From: Rhodobacterales bacterium
GTDB taxonomy: Bacteria > Pseudomonadota > Alphaproteobacteria > Rhodobacterales > Rhodobacteraceae
Assembly (NCBI GenBank): GCA_002747325.1
Contig: PDOZ01000033.1
Location: forward strand, 1-64,000
Reading direction: 5' to 3'
Length of the DNA: 64,000 nt
Below, in pieces: positions 1 through 9,886 of the stretch (position 1 is the first letter of the stretch; every line of letters begins with the position of its first letter). The notes under the pieces are model-generated. The model did no database searches. It was not told the origin of the DNA and saw only the letters and a program-made list of their open reading frames with translations. A program made the translations under genes and the position numbers.

Positions 1-92
1 GTTTGGCCATGTGATTGCCCCCAGATTGCTCAATATGGGGCTCTATGAATCACACAAACACACCCTTTGGGAATCCTGAATGTCGATTGGTC

Positions 93-842
93 CTAGGGCC
101 TGACCGGGACCGGCGTGTCGGAGACCAGCCGCAGCCCCAGATGCGCCGGCGGGCTGCCAACGGCGCAGCCGCCCCGCGCCGGGTCGCGCACCAGAATTGA
201 CAGGGCAGCCATGTGTTCGCCGGCGGCGAAGAAAGCCGGGCAGCGGTCGTCGGGGATTTCCCTGCCTTCTTCGGACCCTGCATAACAATCCTGTGTCCAT
301 TCCCAGACCGAGCCGGGCAGGTCGCCGATCCCGCCGGAGGTCATGTCGAAACTGCCGGTCTTTTTCAGCGCCCGGCTGGGCAGGTTTTCCAGCATGTAGG
401 ACGAGGCCCAGCTCAGGGACGGATCGGTAAAGATCGGGTCGGGTTCATGCGCCACTTCCTGAGCCATGAATTCCCATTCCGCGACTGTGGGCAGGCGGAA
501 GGTGTGGCCGGAGTTGGCGTTGATCCAGGCGAGAAACTCACCCGCGTCGAGATAGGACACCCCGGTCGCGGGAGTGGTTTCGGACTGCATGTCCGGGCGG
601 GTGCGGATGTGCAACGCACATGCGCCAGCGTCGTGGCAGGCGTTCCACTCGGCAATCGTTACCTCGTATTTCTGCGCGTAAAATCTATGCCCGTCCGGCA
701 TGATGACCGGCTTTTCGGCCATGATCGGTAAAATGTCGTAATTCAGCGCAGGGCCGCGCATCTGCCAATAGATCGCGGCCCCGGCAAGTGCTGCCGCACC
801 TATTCCCAGAAATACACCGAGTTTTTTAACAGCAGCACTCAT
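93..842 (-). CDS. nirV: NirV-like periplasmic SUMF1/FGE-fold protein
   Basis: The 249-residue protein has one N-terminal membrane anchor (about residues 8-26), so the rest should lie in the periplasm. The body shows the formylglycine-generating-enzyme (SUMF1) fold signatures: a KYEVTIAEWNAC segment near residue 60, FRLPTVAEWEFMA near 115, a GSVWEWTQD segment near 178, and a C-terminal RGGC...LGLRLV block. NirV proteins of this type are encoded directly after copper nitrite reductase genes in denitrifying Rhodobacterales; their exact role is unsettled. It starts 22 bases after the nirK stop, behind a clear AGGAG Shine-Dalgarno, so the two are probably one transcript. The name rests mainly on this linkage plus the fold. 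Confidence 0.85.
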   Translation of the reverse strand: MSAAVKKLGVFLGIGAAALAGAAIYWQMRGPALNYDILPIMAEKPVIMPDGHRFYAQKYEVTIAEWNACHDAGACALHIRTRPDMQSETTPATGVSYLDAGEFLAWINANSGHTFRLPTVAEWEFMAQEVAHEPDPIFTDPSLSWASSYMLENLPSRALKKTGSFDMTSGGIGDLPGSVWEWTQDCYAGSEEGREIPDDRCPAFFAAGEHMAALSILVRDPARGGCAVGSPPAHLGLRLVSDTPVPVRP

Positions 843-864
843 TTTTTTATCTCCTGATTTGGGA

Positions 865-2082
865 TCAGAATTCGTGCGGAGCGACGACCTGTTCCATCAG
901 GCCGTTATCCCACTGACCTTCCACCACAAAGTGCGCGGTGGCGCCCAGAAGAACCGCTTCGATCAGGTTGTGGTTCACATAGGCGTAAACCCCCGGCTGG
1001 CGGAAGGTGTACATAGCCGCCCCGGCGCTGCCGCCCCGGATGAACCAGGTTTCCAGATTGGTCTGCGGCGCATCGTTGAAGGAACCGGCTTCCCAGACAT
1101 AATCGCCATGCCCGCCGATCAGGTGCGGACGAGAGTCGCGGTTGGCCTGGTTGTGGATCATCAGCACGGTTTCGCCGACCTTTGCCTTCAGGGCGTTTTC
1201 GCCGGTCAGTGCGCCGACGGCGCCGTTGAATACGCTATGTGTCGGGATCAGGCCGCGCATGGCTTCGAAGCTTTCTTCCCAGTCCTCGGCAGCGCCGTTA
1301 TAGTCGATGTATTCGCCGTCTTCATTTATCGGCAGGTAATAATCCTGCTCACCGATATAAGCGATGCTGTCGTAGCGCAGCGGGTTGCCGTCCTTGTCCT
1401 TCAGGCCATCGCGCGGCAGAACCATCAGGGCGCCGTTCATGCCGTGGACCACGTGGTAGGGGATCATCTGACCGCCGGGGGCGCAGTGATAGGTGAAGAC
1501 GCCCGGCTTGACGGCTTTCCAGCGCAGCACGGTTTCTTCGCCCGGGAAGACATGGGTCAGACCGCCGCCGCCGAGTGCGCCGGTGGAGGCGTGGAAGTCG
1601 ATGTTGTGTTCCATCGAGCTGTCCTTCGGATTGCGCAGGGTCAGTTCGATGTAATCGCCTTCATGCACGATGATCAGCGGGCCGGGGACGGAGCCATTAT
1701 AGGTCAGCGCCCAGATCGACGCGCCGGTATCCTCGTCCACCACCATTTTCTTCTCAATGGTTTCCATGGTGATCTCGACGATCTTCGGCTTGCCGGTGGC
1801 AACCTGTTCGTGCTTCGGCGCGAAGGGTGGCATCACCAGTTCCTGTTTCACGCGCTCATAGCCGGACAGGTCCGCTGGTTTTGCATTGCTGGTGACGACC
1901 TCTTCGTCAACAAACTGCACCATCGGCTCGCGCGGCGTGACCGGGGCGGGCATGCGCCGGACAGCGGCATTGGCCGTTCCAACCGCACCGCCGGTAAGGG
2001 CTGCGGCACCCGCAAGGGCCGATCCGCGCAACACGTCGCGGCGGGTGGCCTTAAGGGCGGTAGGTTTCGAAGTTTTTGCCAT
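865..2082 (-). CDS. nirK: Copper-containing nitrite reductase, NO-forming
   Basis: This 405-residue periplasmic enzyme reduces nitrite to nitric oxide, the committing step of denitrification. A twin-arginine signal peptide ([10 protein letters not shown], residues 11-20) is followed by an Ala-rich segment, as expected for a Tat-exported copper protein. Type 1 copper ligands are visible as His159, Cys200, His210 and Met215. Type 2 ligands are His164, His199 and a C-terminal His in YVNHNLIEA. The catalytic Asp162 is present, and a His in [13 protein letters not shown] is the likely second catalytic residue. The frame stays open for 50 codons upstream, but the ATG at 2082 directly precedes the Tat signal and has AAGGTG before it. 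nirV follows. Candidate FNR/NnrR-type boxes lie about 340-400 bp upstream. Confidence 0.95.
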   Translation of the reverse strand: MAKTSKPTALKATRRDVLRGSALAGAAALTGGAVGTANAAVRRMPAPVTPREPMVQFVDEEVVTSNAKPADLSGYERVKQELVMPPFAPKHEQVATGKPKIVEITMETIEKKMVVDEDTGASIWALTYNGSVPGPLIIVHEGDYIELTLRNPKDSSMEHNIDFHASTGALGGGGLTHVFPGEETVLRWKAVKPGVFTYHCAPGGQMIPYHVVHGMNGALMVLPRDGLKDKDGNPLRYDSIAYIGEQDYYLPINEDGEYIDYNGAAEDWEESFEAMRGLIPTHSVFNGAVGALTGENALKAKVGETVLMIHNQANRDSRPHLIGGHGDYVWEAGSFNDAPQTNLETWFIRGGSAGAAMYTFRQPGVYAYVNHNLIEAVLLGATAHFVVEGQWDNGLMEQVVAPHEF

Positions 2083-2184
2083 GGTTTTCACCTTTCTTTG
2101 GGTTGTATGGCGACCCCCGGCGGGAGTCTGCCTTGGCAACGGGGGCGCGTGGGGAAAGGCGCATAACGGCGCCAACGCGCCCCG

Positions 2185-2200
2185 GCTTTGCGCGCAAAGC
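2185..2200. promoter_or_regulatory. Perfect 16-bp palindrome upstream of nirK
   Basis: GCTTTGCGCGCAAAGC is a perfect palindrome centred about 110 bp upstream of the nirK start codon. It lies in the nirK 5' untranslated or promoter region. The size and symmetry suit a dimeric regulator, but I do not recognise the motif. It could equally form a small hairpin in the mRNA leader. Confidence 0.3.
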
Positions 2201-2417
2201 GGATCGCCCCGCGCGAAAATTCTTGTTTGCAATCACGCGTCGCTGGCCGGAAAATTCCTGTGCTAGCTGGACCCCATAAAAGCTACCGAGAAACATGGCC
2301 CGCCGCGTGCCAAGCAGGATGGCGTAGCGGTTGGGCGACTTCTGAACGGCTCGGGTCATGGGCCTGACCTGTCTGGTGATGCTGCGTGACAGGTTAGGAA
2401 CTGTATGGACGCCAACC

Positions 2418-2431
2418 TTGATCCAACGCAA
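2418..2431. promoter_or_regulatory. FNR/NnrR-type box (TTGAT-N4-CGCAA)
   Basis: TTGATCCAACGCAA, read on the minus strand as TTGCGTTGGATCAA, has the TTG-N8-CAA symmetry of Crp/FNR-family sites. It combines one FNR-like half (TTGAT) with one NnrR-like half (TTGCG). Regulators of this family (FnrL, NnrR/Dnr) control nirK in denitrifying Rhodobacterales. The distance to nirK (about 340 bp) is long for an activator site unless the 5' leader is long, so this assignment is inference. Confidence 0.5.
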
Positions 2432-2469
2432 GGAAAATGGGGATTTTTTCGGTTTGGGGGGAATAAATC

Positions 2470-2483
2470 TTGTTGTTTTTCAA
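2470..2483. promoter_or_regulatory. Second TTG-N8-CAA box
   Basis: TTGTTGTTTTTCAA keeps the outer TTG and CAA triplets of a Crp/FNR-type site, but its inner bases match the consensus poorly. Its centre is 52 bp from the centre of the better box at 2418-2431. A second, weaker operator is possible; chance occurrence in a T-rich stretch is also possible. Confidence 0.3.
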
Positions 2484-3043
2484 TGGGGTGCGACAATCTT
2501 ACCCGTTTTTGTAGGATTTTTCAGCTTCAGGTGTCTTTGGGGCGCTCTTGTGGCCGGAATGGTTGTGGAGGTTGGTTTGCTTCTTGATGCGTGTTCGGCG
2601 GCAAGGTGCCCGTAACGGATGCAGGGCGGTCATTTCGGCGCGGCGCGGGGGCGCTGGGTGTCTCTGTATATAGGGAGAGAGATTGCGGTCGGAGCCGGTG
2701 CGGCGTGGCAAAGACCTACTGTTTTTGTCAATTATTTAAGGCTTTGCGTCGCGCTATCTGGTTTCGCCCGAGTGATTCGCCGTAATATTTGCCGCTTGGT
2801 CAAAGGTTGCGACCGGGAAAGCCGAAATTTGCGGAATTTTGCCGGAAAAAAGTTCCCTCAAAGCCCGATCCGGGGGCGGCAATCTGTTGGCAACGCAGCT
2901 TTTCGGCTCTAATAAGGGCGCGGAGAAAATGACGGTGGATTTCGACTGCTCAGGGCGAAACCCGCCTCCCGGTGACGGGAAGCCTCGAATTCGGGCGGTC
3001 GCTGAGCAAAAAAGGTAGCCAGGCTGAAGAGAACACGAAAAAC

Positions 3044-4378
3044 ATGCAGCATTTCAAATTGAAAAAGGGGCTGGACATTCCTGTTTCCGGCGCCCCCGCT
3101 CAAACCATCGAGAACGGCCCCGCTATTAAGCGAGTCGCGGTGCTTGGGCGGGATTATGTCGCTTTGAAGCCGCGAATGGCGGTTCAGGAAGGCGATGAAG
3201 TTCAACGCGGCACGCCGCTCTTCTGTCACAAGGACGCGCCGGAGGCACAGATGGTGTCGCCCGTGACCGGCAAGGTAGTTGCGATCAATCGCGGCGCGCG
3301 CCGGGTGTTGCAGTCGGTTGTGATTGAGGTGACGGATGCCGACGACAAGGGGATCGACTTCTCCAAGGTTGGCGACGCGGAAACCTCGGAAGGGCTGACG
3401 GAAAAGCTCTGCGCTTCCGGCCTGTGGACCTCGTTCCGCACCCGTCCGTATTCCAAGCTGCCGGTTCCGGGCACCCGCCCGCAGGCGATTTTCATCACCG
3501 CGATGGACACCGAGCCGCTTTCGGCGGATGCGGCGTTGATCATCGGTGAGGCGAAGGAAGATTTCGCCGCTGGTGTGGCGGCGGTGGCCAAGCTCTCCGA
3601 GGGCAAGACCTATCTCTGTCAGGCACCGGGCGAAGCGCTCGTATCGGCGGAAGGCGTTGAGGCGGTGGCCTTTGAGGGGCCGCACCCGGCGGGTCTCGCG
3701 GGCACGCATATCCACTTTCTGCACCCGGTTCGCGCCGAGGATATGGTCTGGACCATCGGTTATCAGGACGTGATCGCTATCGGTCGCTTGCTGAAGACCG
3801 GCTATCTGGACCCGTCCATCGTTATCGCGCTGGCCGGACCGGAAGCGAAGAACCCGCGTCTGATCCGCACGGTGATGGGCGCCTCGACCGAAGAGCTGAC
3901 CGCGGGCGAGGTTGCGACCGATACGCCGCGCATCATCTCCGGTTCGCTGCTTTCGGGCGATCAGGCGGAAGGTCCGTTTGCCTTCCTTGGCCGCTTTGCC
4001 CGCGCCGTGACCATCGTGTTGGAAGACCGGCGTCAGTTCCTGCTGGGCTGGATCACGCCGCGCTCGGATCAATACGCGGTGCAGCCGGTGCTTGGCTCCG
4101 CCTTCTCCAAGAAACTCTTCGACATCGGCACCAATCAGGGCGGCGGTCGCCGCGCCATGGTGCCCACCGGCACGTTCGAGGAGCTGATGCCGCAGGACTA
4201 CCTGCCGACCCAGCTTCTGCGCGCGCTGTTGGTGATGGACACCGATCAGGCCCAGCTTTTGGGCGCGATGGAGTTGGACGAAGAGGATTTGAGCCTCGTG
4301 GGCTTTGCCTGCCCCGCCAAATATGAATACGGTATCGCGCTGCGCGACAGCCTGACCAAGATCGAAAAGGAGGGCTGA
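3044..4378 (+). CDS. nqrA: Na+-translocating NADH:quinone reductase subunit A
   Basis: NqrA (444 residues, close to the usual length of about 446) is the peripheral quinone-associated subunit of the Na+-NQR complex, which couples NADH oxidation and ubiquinone reduction to sodium export. The start at 3044 gives the typical N-terminus MQHFKLKKGLDIPV followed by the family's SGAP-like loop, and a GAAGAGA ribosome site precedes it. The longer open frame upstream has no NQR similarity. It is the first gene of the tight nqrABCDEF operon, with only 3 bases to nqrB. Confidence 0.97.
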   Translation: MQHFKLKKGLDIPVSGAPAQTIENGPAIKRVAVLGRDYVALKPRMAVQEGDEVQRGTPLFCHKDAPEAQMVSPVTGKVVAINRGARRVLQSVVIEVTDADDKGIDFSKVGDAETSEGLTEKLCASGLWTSFRTRPYSKLPVPGTRPQAIFITAMDTEPLSADAALIIGEAKEDFAAGVAAVAKLSEGKTYLCQAPGEALVSAEGVEAVAFEGPHPAGLAGTHIHFLHPVRAEDMVWTIGYQDVIAIGRLLKTGYLDPSIVIALAGPEAKNPRLIRTVMGASTEELTAGEVATDTPRIISGSLLSGDQAEGPFAFLGRFARAVTIVLEDRRQFLLGWITPRSDQYAVQPVLGSAFSKKLFDIGTNQGGGRRAMVPTGTFEELMPQDYLPTQLLRALLVMDTDQAQLLGAMELDEEDLSLVGFACPAKYEYGIALRDSLTKIEKEG

Positions 4379-4381
4379 CGC

Positions 4382-5590
4382 ATGGGATTGCGCAACTTCT
4401 ACGACCGGATCGAGCCGCATTTCCTGAAAGGCGGCAAGCTGGAGAAGCTCTATCCTCTCTATGAGATGGTGGAGGCTCTGACCTATTCCGGTAAAGCCGT
4501 GACCACCAACGCGCCGCATGCGCGTTCCAATGTCAACATGCAGCGGATCATGACCTATGTGGTGATTGCCACCATCCCGGCGATCCTCTGGGGCATGTAT
4601 AACACCGGCCTTCAGGCTAATTCTGCCATTGCTGCCATGGGTGCGGGCGCCGAGACCGGCTGGCGCATCGGGCTATTGCAGGCGCTCGGCGTGTCGCTCA
4701 ATGCGGATAGCTGGTTCGCCAATGTGCTGCACGGCGCCCTGTATTTCCTGCCGATTTACATCGTGACCCTCGCGGTCGGTGCGATCTGGGAAGTGCTGTT
4801 CGCCACGGTGCGTGGGCATGAGGTGAACGAAGGTTTCCTCGTGACCTCGATGCTTTTCGTGCTGATCCTGCCGGCCTCGACGCCGCTCTGGCAGGTCGCG
4901 CTGGGCATCAGCTTCGGCGTGGTTATCGGCAAGGAAGTCTTTGGCGGCACGGGGAAAAACTTCCTCAACCCCGCCCTGACCGGCCGTGCCTTCCTCTATT
5001 TCGCTTACCCGGCCAGCATGTCCGGCGACGCGATCTGGACCCCGGTTGACGGTTTCTCCGGCGCAACCGCGCTCGGTGTGACGGCGGCAGAGGGCGTTGA
5101 GGCGCTGGCTGCAAAAGGGATCACCTGGATGGACGCCTTCACCGGCACGATCCAAGGCTCCTTCGGCGAGACTTCCGTCATCGCCTGCGCCATCGGCCTG
5201 ACCTTCCTCCTGATCACCAAGATCGCCAACTGGCGTCTGGTTGTCGGGTGTCTGGGTGGCATGATCGGCTTCTCGCTGCTGCTGAACCTCATTGGTTCCG
5301 ACAGCAACCCGATGTTCGCCATGCCTTGGTATTGGCACCTCGTGGTTGGGGGTTATGCCTTCGGTCTCGCCTTCATGGTGACTGAGCCGGTAACCGCTTC
5401 GCACACTAATGTCGGTCGCTATATCTACGGCGCGCTGATCGGGGTGATGGTTGTGATGATCCGCGTGATCAACCCGGCCTTCCCGGAAGGCATGATGCTT
5501 GCCATTCTCTTTGGCAACGTCTTCGCACCGCTGATTGACTATTTCGTCATCCAAGCCAACATCAAACGGAGGGCACGTCGTCATGTCTGA
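4382..5590 (+). CDS. nqrB: Na+-translocating NADH:quinone reductase subunit B
   Basis: NqrB (402 residues) is a multi-pass membrane subunit that carries a covalently bound FMN and riboflavin and takes part in sodium translocation. The FMN attachment motif S-G-A-T is visible in DGFSGATALGV, with the acceptor Thr at about residue 229. The typical N-terminus (MGLRNFYDRIEPHF, then a KLYPLYEMVEA stretch) is present. The last 8 bases overlap nqrC, consistent with translational coupling. The flavin is attached by ApbE, encoded at 9887-10924. Confidence 0.97.
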   Translation: MGLRNFYDRIEPHFLKGGKLEKLYPLYEMVEALTYSGKAVTTNAPHARSNVNMQRIMTYVVIATIPAILWGMYNTGLQANSAIAAMGAGAETGWRIGLLQALGVSLNADSWFANVLHGALYFLPIYIVTLAVGAIWEVLFATVRGHEVNEGFLVTSMLFVLILPASTPLWQVALGISFGVVIGKEVFGGTGKNFLNPALTGRAFLYFAYPASMSGDAIWTPVDGFSGATALGVTAAEGVEALAAKGITWMDAFTGTIQGSFGETSVIACAIGLTFLLITKIANWRLVVGCLGGMIGFSLLLNLIGSDSNPMFAMPWYWHLVVGGYAFGLAFMVTEPVTASHTNVGRYIYGALIGVMVVMIRVINPAFPEGMMLAILFGNVFAPLIDYFVIQANIKRRARRHV

Positions 5591-6392
5591 CACTACCGAA
5601 GCTCCGAAAGGCCCGATTGGCCGCTTTCTTGCCGCGTCGCCTGACGGCGTTGGCAAGACCATCACCGTCGCTGTGACGCTCTGCCTGTTTGCCTCCATGA
5701 TCGTGTCGGTGGCCGCCGTGTCGCTGCGCCCGGTGCAGGAAGCCAACAAGCTGCGCGACAAGCAGCTCAACATTTTGCAGGTGGCCGGACAATACGAGCC
5801 GGGGATCGACATCACCGCCGCGTTCGAAGCCTTCGAGGGCCATGTTCTCGACATTCGCACCGGCGAGCTGACCGACGAATTCGACCCGGCGACCTTTGAC
5901 GATCTCGCCGCCGCCGATGACCCGGCTCTGTCGCGTGCCCTGTCGGACGACCCGGCTTCCATTGGCCGCCAGTCCTACTACCGCACGATCTACTTCCTGC
6001 GCGACGAAAACGGTGCGCTCGACAAGGTGATCCTGCCGGTGCATGGCTATGGTCTCTGGTCCACGCTTTACGGCTACATGGCGATTGAAGAGGACGGCAA
6101 CGATATCTTTGGGTTGCAGTTCTACAGTCAGGCGGAAACGCCCGGTCTGGGTGCCGAAGTGGACAACCCGCGCTGGAAGGCGCTGTGGTTGGGCAAGAAA
6201 CTGCGGGATGAAAACGGCGTGATGCAGATCAATGTCGGCAAAAAGGCTACGGCCGCCGGTGCAGATTATCACGTCGACGCGCTCGCGGGGGCAACCCTGA
6301 CGTCGCGCGGGGTCGATAATCTGGTGAAATTCTGGATGGGTGAAGAGGGATATGCGCTCTTCCTCAGCAAATTGCAAGCAGGAGAGTTCTGA
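5583..6392 (+). CDS. nqrC: Na+-translocating NADH:quinone reductase subunit C
   Basis: NqrC (269 residues) is the periplasm-facing subunit with one N-terminal membrane helix (about residues 26-46) and a second covalent FMN. The attachment motif appears as [15 protein letters not shown], with the acceptor Thr at about residue 238. The start at 5583 lies inside the end of nqrB and gives [11 protein letters not shown]; an in-frame upstream ATG would extend it implausibly into nqrB. Its stop shares one base with the nqrD start (TGATG). Confidence 0.97.
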   Translation: MSDTTEAPKGPIGRFLAASPDGVGKTITVAVTLCLFASMIVSVAAVSLRPVQEANKLRDKQLNILQVAGQYEPGIDITAAFEAFEGHVLDIRTGELTDEFDPATFDDLAAADDPALSRALSDDPASIGRQSYYRTIYFLRDENGALDKVILPVHGYGLWSTLYGYMAIEEDGNDIFGLQFYSQAETPGLGAEVDNPRWKALWLGKKLRDENGVMQINVGKKATAAGADYHVDALAGATLTSRGVDNLVKFWMGEEGYALFLSKLQAGEF

Positions 6393-7045
6393 TGTCTCAG
6401 ACCAAACGCGAGCTTCTGATCGACCCGATGGTCGACAACAACCCCATCACCTTGCAGGTGCTCGGCATCTGCTCGGCGCTGGCGGTGACTTCCTCCCTGA
6501 AAGTGGCGCTGGTCATGGCCATCGCGGTGACGTTGGTGACGGCGTTCTCCTCGATGTTCATCTCGATGCTGCGCAACCAGATCCCGACCTCGATCCGCAT
6601 CATCGTGCAGATGGTGATCATCGCGTCGCTGGTGATTCTGGTGGACCAGATCCTGAAAGCCTATGCTTTCGAAGTCTCCAAGACCCTGTCGGTCTTCGTC
6701 GGCCTGATCATCACCAACTGTATCGTCATGGGCCGGGCGGAAGCCTTTGCCATGTCGAACCCGCCGGTGGCGTCGTTCATCGACGGTGTTGGCAACGGGA
6801 TGGGCTACGGTCTGATCCTGATGCTGGTCGGGATCATCCGCGAGCTGTTCGGCTCCGGGTCGCTCTTCGGCTTCACCATTCTGGAAACCGTGAATAACGG
6901 TGGCTGGTATGTGCCGAATGGCCTGTTGCTGCTCCCGCCCTCCGCCTTCTTCGTCATCGGTCTGCTGATCTGGGGCTTCCGCACCTGGAAACCGAACCAG
7001 GTCGAAGAGCGTGACTTCAAAATTCAAGTGATGGAGGCACACTGA
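6392..7045 (+). CDS. nqrD: Na+-translocating NADH:quinone reductase subunit D
   Basis: NqrD (217 residues) is an integral membrane subunit related to RnfE, with about six hydrophobic helices. With NqrE it holds an intramembrane iron-sulfur cluster in the half-channel pair. Conserved stretches [17 protein letters not shown] near the N-terminus and [18 protein letters not shown] mid-protein identify the family; the Cys in ITNCIVMGR is the conserved one. The gene overlaps both neighbours by one base (TGATG junctions). Confidence 0.96.
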   Translation: MSQTKRELLIDPMVDNNPITLQVLGICSALAVTSSLKVALVMAIAVTLVTAFSSMFISMLRNQIPTSIRIIVQMVIIASLVILVDQILKAYAFEVSKTLSVFVGLIITNCIVMGRAEAFAMSNPPVASFIDGVGNGMGYGLILMLVGIIRELFGSGSLFGFTILETVNNGGWYVPNGLLLLPPSAFFVIGLLIWGFRTWKPNQVEERDFKIQVMEAH

Positions 7046-7653
7046 TGGAAGGCCTTATTTCGCTGGCCGTAAAGGCCATATTCATCGAAAACATGGCGCT
7101 GTCGTTCTTCCTCGGCATGTGTACCTTTATCGCAGTGTCGAAGAAGGTCAGCACCGCCATGGGTCTCGGTATCTCGGTGATGATCGTGCAGGCCATCACC
7201 GTGCCCGCCAACAACCTGTTGCTCACCTACCTGTTGAAGCCGGGCGCGCTCGCCTGGGCCGGTTTCCCGGATGTGGACCTGACCTTCCTTGGTCTGATCT
7301 CCTATATCGGCGTGATCGCGGCCATCGTGCAGATCCTCGAGATGGTGCTGGATAAGTTCTTCCCCGCGCTTTACAACGCGCTGGGCATCTTCCTGCCCCT
7401 GATCACGGTGAACTGCGCCATTCTCGGCGGCTCGCTCTTCATGGTGGAACGCGACTACAACTTCCCGGAAGCGGCCACCTACGGCATCTCCTCCGGCTTC
7501 GGTTGGGCTCTGGCGATTACTGCCATGGCCGGTGTGCGTGAGAAACTGAAATATTCCGACGTGCCGGACGGGCTTCAGGGCCTTGGCATTACCTTCATCA
7601 CCGCAGGTCTGATGGCACTCGCCTTCATGTCCTTCTCCGGTGTGAAGCTGTAA
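7045..7653 (+). CDS. nqrE: Na+-translocating NADH:quinone reductase subunit E
   Basis: NqrE (202 residues) is the membrane partner of NqrD and is related to RnfA. It has the family N-terminus ([22 protein letters not shown]) and the conserved [16 protein letters not shown] segment carrying the cluster-binding Cys. Six membrane helices are predicted from hydrophobicity. It is followed after 12 bases, containing AAGGAG, by nqrF. Confidence 0.96.
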   Translation: MEGLISLAVKAIFIENMALSFFLGMCTFIAVSKKVSTAMGLGISVMIVQAITVPANNLLLTYLLKPGALAWAGFPDVDLTFLGLISYIGVIAAIVQILEMVLDKFFPALYNALGIFLPLITVNCAILGGSLFMVERDYNFPEAATYGISSGFGWALAITAMAGVREKLKYSDVPDGLQGLGITFITAGLMALAFMSFSGVKL

Positions 7654-7665
7654 GGAGAACGCAGA

Positions 7666-8889
7666 ATGGAAACCTTTACCCTAGGCGTCATCCTCTTCAC
7701 CCTGATCGTGCTGGCTTTGGTTCTGATCATCATCGGCGCGCGTTCGAAACTGGTCTCGACCGGGGATGTGCAGATCACCATCAACGGTGAGAAAACCATC
7801 TCGGTGCCTGCGGGCGGCAAGCTGTTGCAGACGCTGGCAAATGAGAAGCTCTTCGTGCCTTCCGCCTGTGGTGGCGGCGGCACCTGCGCCCAGTGCCGGG
7901 TGAAAGTCTTCGAGGGCGGCGGGTCGATCCTGCCGACCGAGGAGAGCCACATCACCAAGCGCGAAGCTGCGGCCGGGGACCGTCTGTCCTGTCAGGTTGC
8001 CGTGAAGCAGGATATGAGTATTGAAGTGCCCGAAGAGGTGTTCGGCGTGAAGAAGTGGGAATGCACCGTGCGTTCCAACCACAACGTCGCCACTTTCATC
8101 AAGGCGCTGATCCTCGACCTGCCCGAAGGCGAAGACGTGAACTTCCGCGCTGGTGGTTACATCCAGATCGAGGCCCCGGCCCACAAGCTGAAATACACCG
8201 ACTTCGACATCGAAGAAGAGTATCGCGAGGACTGGGACAAGTTCAATCTCTGGCAGTATGAGAGCATCGTCGACGAGCCGGTGGAACGCGCCTACTCGAT
8301 GGCGAACTACCCGGACGAGAAGGGCATGATCATGCTCAACGTCCGCGTGGCCTCGCCGCCGCCGGGTTCGACGGGCATTCCCGCCGGTAAGATGTCGTCC
8401 TATATCTTCAACCTGAAGCCGGGCGACAAGGTGACGATTTCCGGTCCGTATGGTGAGTTCTTCGCCCGCGACACGGACAAGGAAATGGTCTTTATCGGCG
8501 GTGGTGCCGGTATGGCCCCGATGCGCTCGCATATCTTCGACCAGCTCAAGCGCCTGAAAAACCGTGACCGGAAGATCACCTTCTGGTATGGTGCGCGCTC
8601 GAAGCGGGAGATGTTCTTTGTCGAGGACTTCGACGGTCTGGCCGAGGAATTTGACAACTTCGAATGGCACGTCGCTCTGTCGGACGCCATGCCGGAGGAC
8701 AACTGGGAAGGCTATACCGGCTTCATCCACAACGTCCTTTACGAAGAATACCTCAAGAACCACCCCGCACCGGAAGACTGCGAATACTATATGTGTGGTC
8801 CGCCCATCATGAACCAGTCGGTGATCAACATGCTGCTCGATCTCGGCGTGGACCGGGAAGACATCATGCTGGACGATTTCGGCGGGTAA
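7666..8889 (+). CDS. nqrF: Na+-translocating NADH:quinone reductase subunit F
   Basis: NqrF (407 residues) is the NADH-oxidising entry subunit. It has one N-terminal membrane anchor (residues 3-24) and a 2Fe-2S ferredoxin domain with Cys68, Cys74, Cys77 and Cys109. These are followed by an FAD domain (RAYSMANYP) and an NADH-binding domain ([14 protein letters not shown], then YMCGPPIM). The C-terminus [12 protein letters not shown] is typical. It is the last gene of the operon, and a strong intrinsic terminator follows 18 bases later. Confidence 0.97.
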   Translation: METFTLGVILFTLIVLALVLIIIGARSKLVSTGDVQITINGEKTISVPAGGKLLQTLANEKLFVPSACGGGGTCAQCRVKVFEGGGSILPTEESHITKREAAAGDRLSCQVAVKQDMSIEVPEEVFGVKKWECTVRSNHNVATFIKALILDLPEGEDVNFRAGGYIQIEAPAHKLKYTDFDIEEEYREDWDKFNLWQYESIVDEPVERAYSMANYPDEKGMIMLNVRVASPPPGSTGIPAGKMSSYIFNLKPGDKVTISGPYGEFFARDTDKEMVFIGGGAGMAPMRSHIFDQLKRLKNRDRKITFWYGARSKREMFFVEDFDGLAEEFDNFEWHVALSDAMPEDNWEGYTGFIHNVLYEEYLKNHPAPEDCEYYMCGPPIMNQSVINMLLDLGVDREDIMLDDFGG

Positions 8890-8907
8890 AACCCAAACCA
8901 GAAAAGC

Positions 8908-8932
8908 AAAGGCGCCCCGCGGGGCGCCTTTT
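8908..8932 (+). terminator. Intrinsic terminator after nqrF
   Basis: A GGCGCCCC/GGGGCGCC stem with a minimal GC turn is followed by TTTTCCTTT, and A residues precede it. It lies 18 bases after the nqrF stop and just beyond the end of the convergent CBS gene, so it may serve both directions. Confidence 0.85.
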
Positions 8933-8952
8933 CCTTTGGAATGGTTGCGGCT

Positions 8953-9474
8953 TTAACCGACGATCATCTGCTTCATCCGCAGCGCTTCATATTCCAGCTC
9001 TTTCAGCCGGTGCCCGACCACATCGCCAACCGTAACAATGCCACCGAGCTTGCCGTCGGTCATCACCGGCATATGGCGGAACCGCCCCTTGTTCATATGT
9101 TCCAGAACCTCGATCAGCCGGTCCGAGGGTGCGCAGAACTGCACCTTTGTGGTCATCAGATCGCGCACCGATTGCGGCAGGGTCTTGCCCGGCGTGTCGG
9201 CCAGTCGCCGCACGATGTCGCGCTCAGAGAGAATGCCTTTGACCTCATCCCCTTCCGTCACCATCACCGCCCCGATCCGCTTTTCGCGCAACAGGTTAAC
9301 AACCGTCCCGATCGTGTCGTCTGGACTTACGCAATAACAATCCGTCCCCTTGGCCTCCAGAATACTCGCCACCGTGCTGTCGGTCGTCGCCAGATTGCTT
9401 TCGGCCGATTGCGAATAGGTGCTCTTGTCGTCCTTGTCTCCCTTGCTGGGGGATTGGTATGAAGTGGGTGCCAT
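8953..9474 (-). CDS. CBS-domain pair protein
   Basis: This 173-residue soluble protein consists of two tandem CBS domains (about residues 30-95 and 98-165) after a short polar N-terminus. Signatures are VTEGDEVKGILSERDIVRRLA in the first domain and MTDGKLGGIVTVGDVVGHRL in the second. CBS pairs usually bind adenine nucleotides and act as energy sensors. No catalytic domain is attached, so the partner is unknown. It lies inside the NQR region but on the opposite strand, which may or may not be meaningful. Confidence 0.9.
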   Translation of the reverse strand: MAPTSYQSPSKGDKDDKSTYSQSAESNLATTDSTVASILEAKGTDCYCVSPDDTIGTVVNLLREKRIGAVMVTEGDEVKGILSERDIVRRLADTPGKTLPQSVRDLMTTKVQFCAPSDRLIEVLEHMNKGRFRHMPVMTDGKLGGIVTVGDVVGHRLKELEYEALRMKQMIVG

Positions 9475-9573
9475 GGTGTTCTCCTTGGATTGCCTGCTGG
9501 TAGTTCAGTTTAGCGCAACTTTATGTCCTGACCAGACTTGTTTTGTGGCAAATGTTACAATAATGGAGCCGAA

Positions 9574-9759
9574 ATGCCCGATCTGACCCTCACGCCCCTT
9601 CCCGCCACGGTGATTTTCGTCGCCGCCGTCATCGCGGGTTATGCCTTTCGGCGCGCCTGGAAAGAGCAGCCGGAGGGCTGGCAGAAACGCGCCTGGATCT
9701 CCGGCCTGATCGCCGGGATCGGTTTTCTTACTTTGGCCTTCATTCCGCTGAAATATTAG
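9574..9759 (+). CDS. Small two-helix membrane protein, unknown function
   Basis: A 61-residue protein whose two hydrophobic segments (about residues 8-22 and 40-56) flank a short basic loop containing RRAWKEQPEGWQKRAW. The start at 9574 has GGAG nine bases upstream; the longer frame begins in sequence with no ribosome site. I do not recognise a family. It lies upstream of apbE-nqrM, so a link to the NQR complex is possible, but the candidate apbE promoter lies between them. Confidence 0.6.
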   Translation: MPDLTLTPLPATVIFVAAVIAGYAFRRAWKEQPEGWQKRAWISGLIAGIGFLTLAFIPLKY

Positions 9760-9792
9760 AAGTTTCTTAAGGTTTTGGCCCTACAGTCAGGT

Positions 9793-9821
9793 TTGACAGC
9801 GTAAAGGGCGGGTGTCATATA
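9793..9821 (+). promoter_or_regulatory. Candidate sigma-70 promoter for apbE-nqrM
   Basis: A perfect TTGACA (9793-9798) is followed, after 17 bases, by CATATA as a weak -10. Alphaproteobacterial housekeeping promoters often have a good -35 and a poor -10. It would start transcription about 60 bp before the apbE start codon, separating apbE-nqrM from the main nqr operon. Confidence 0.4.
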
Positions 9822-9886
9822 CCCGCCAACACTTCGTGGCAAATCCGCCTGATTCTCAGGGCCAGTGACCTCAAGGAGCCTCCGCC

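Larger units (their letters stand above)
2083..3043. other. Long divergent intergenic region between nirK and nqrA
   Basis: About 960 bp separate the divergent nirK and nqrA genes. The open frames here have no recognisable product, no good Shine-Dalgarno and unlikely composition, so I call no gene. The stretch is more AT-rich than its surroundings around 2400-2520 and 2720-2870, as expected for promoters. It holds two TTG-N8-CAA boxes and a perfect 16-bp palindrome, listed separately. I could not place a convincing -35/-10 pair for either gene. Confidence 0.5.

Noticed and set aside
2909..4519. A 536-codon open frame antisense to nqrA
   Set aside because: It mirrors nqrA codon structure, has no recognisable product or ribosome site, and nqrA on the other strand is certain.
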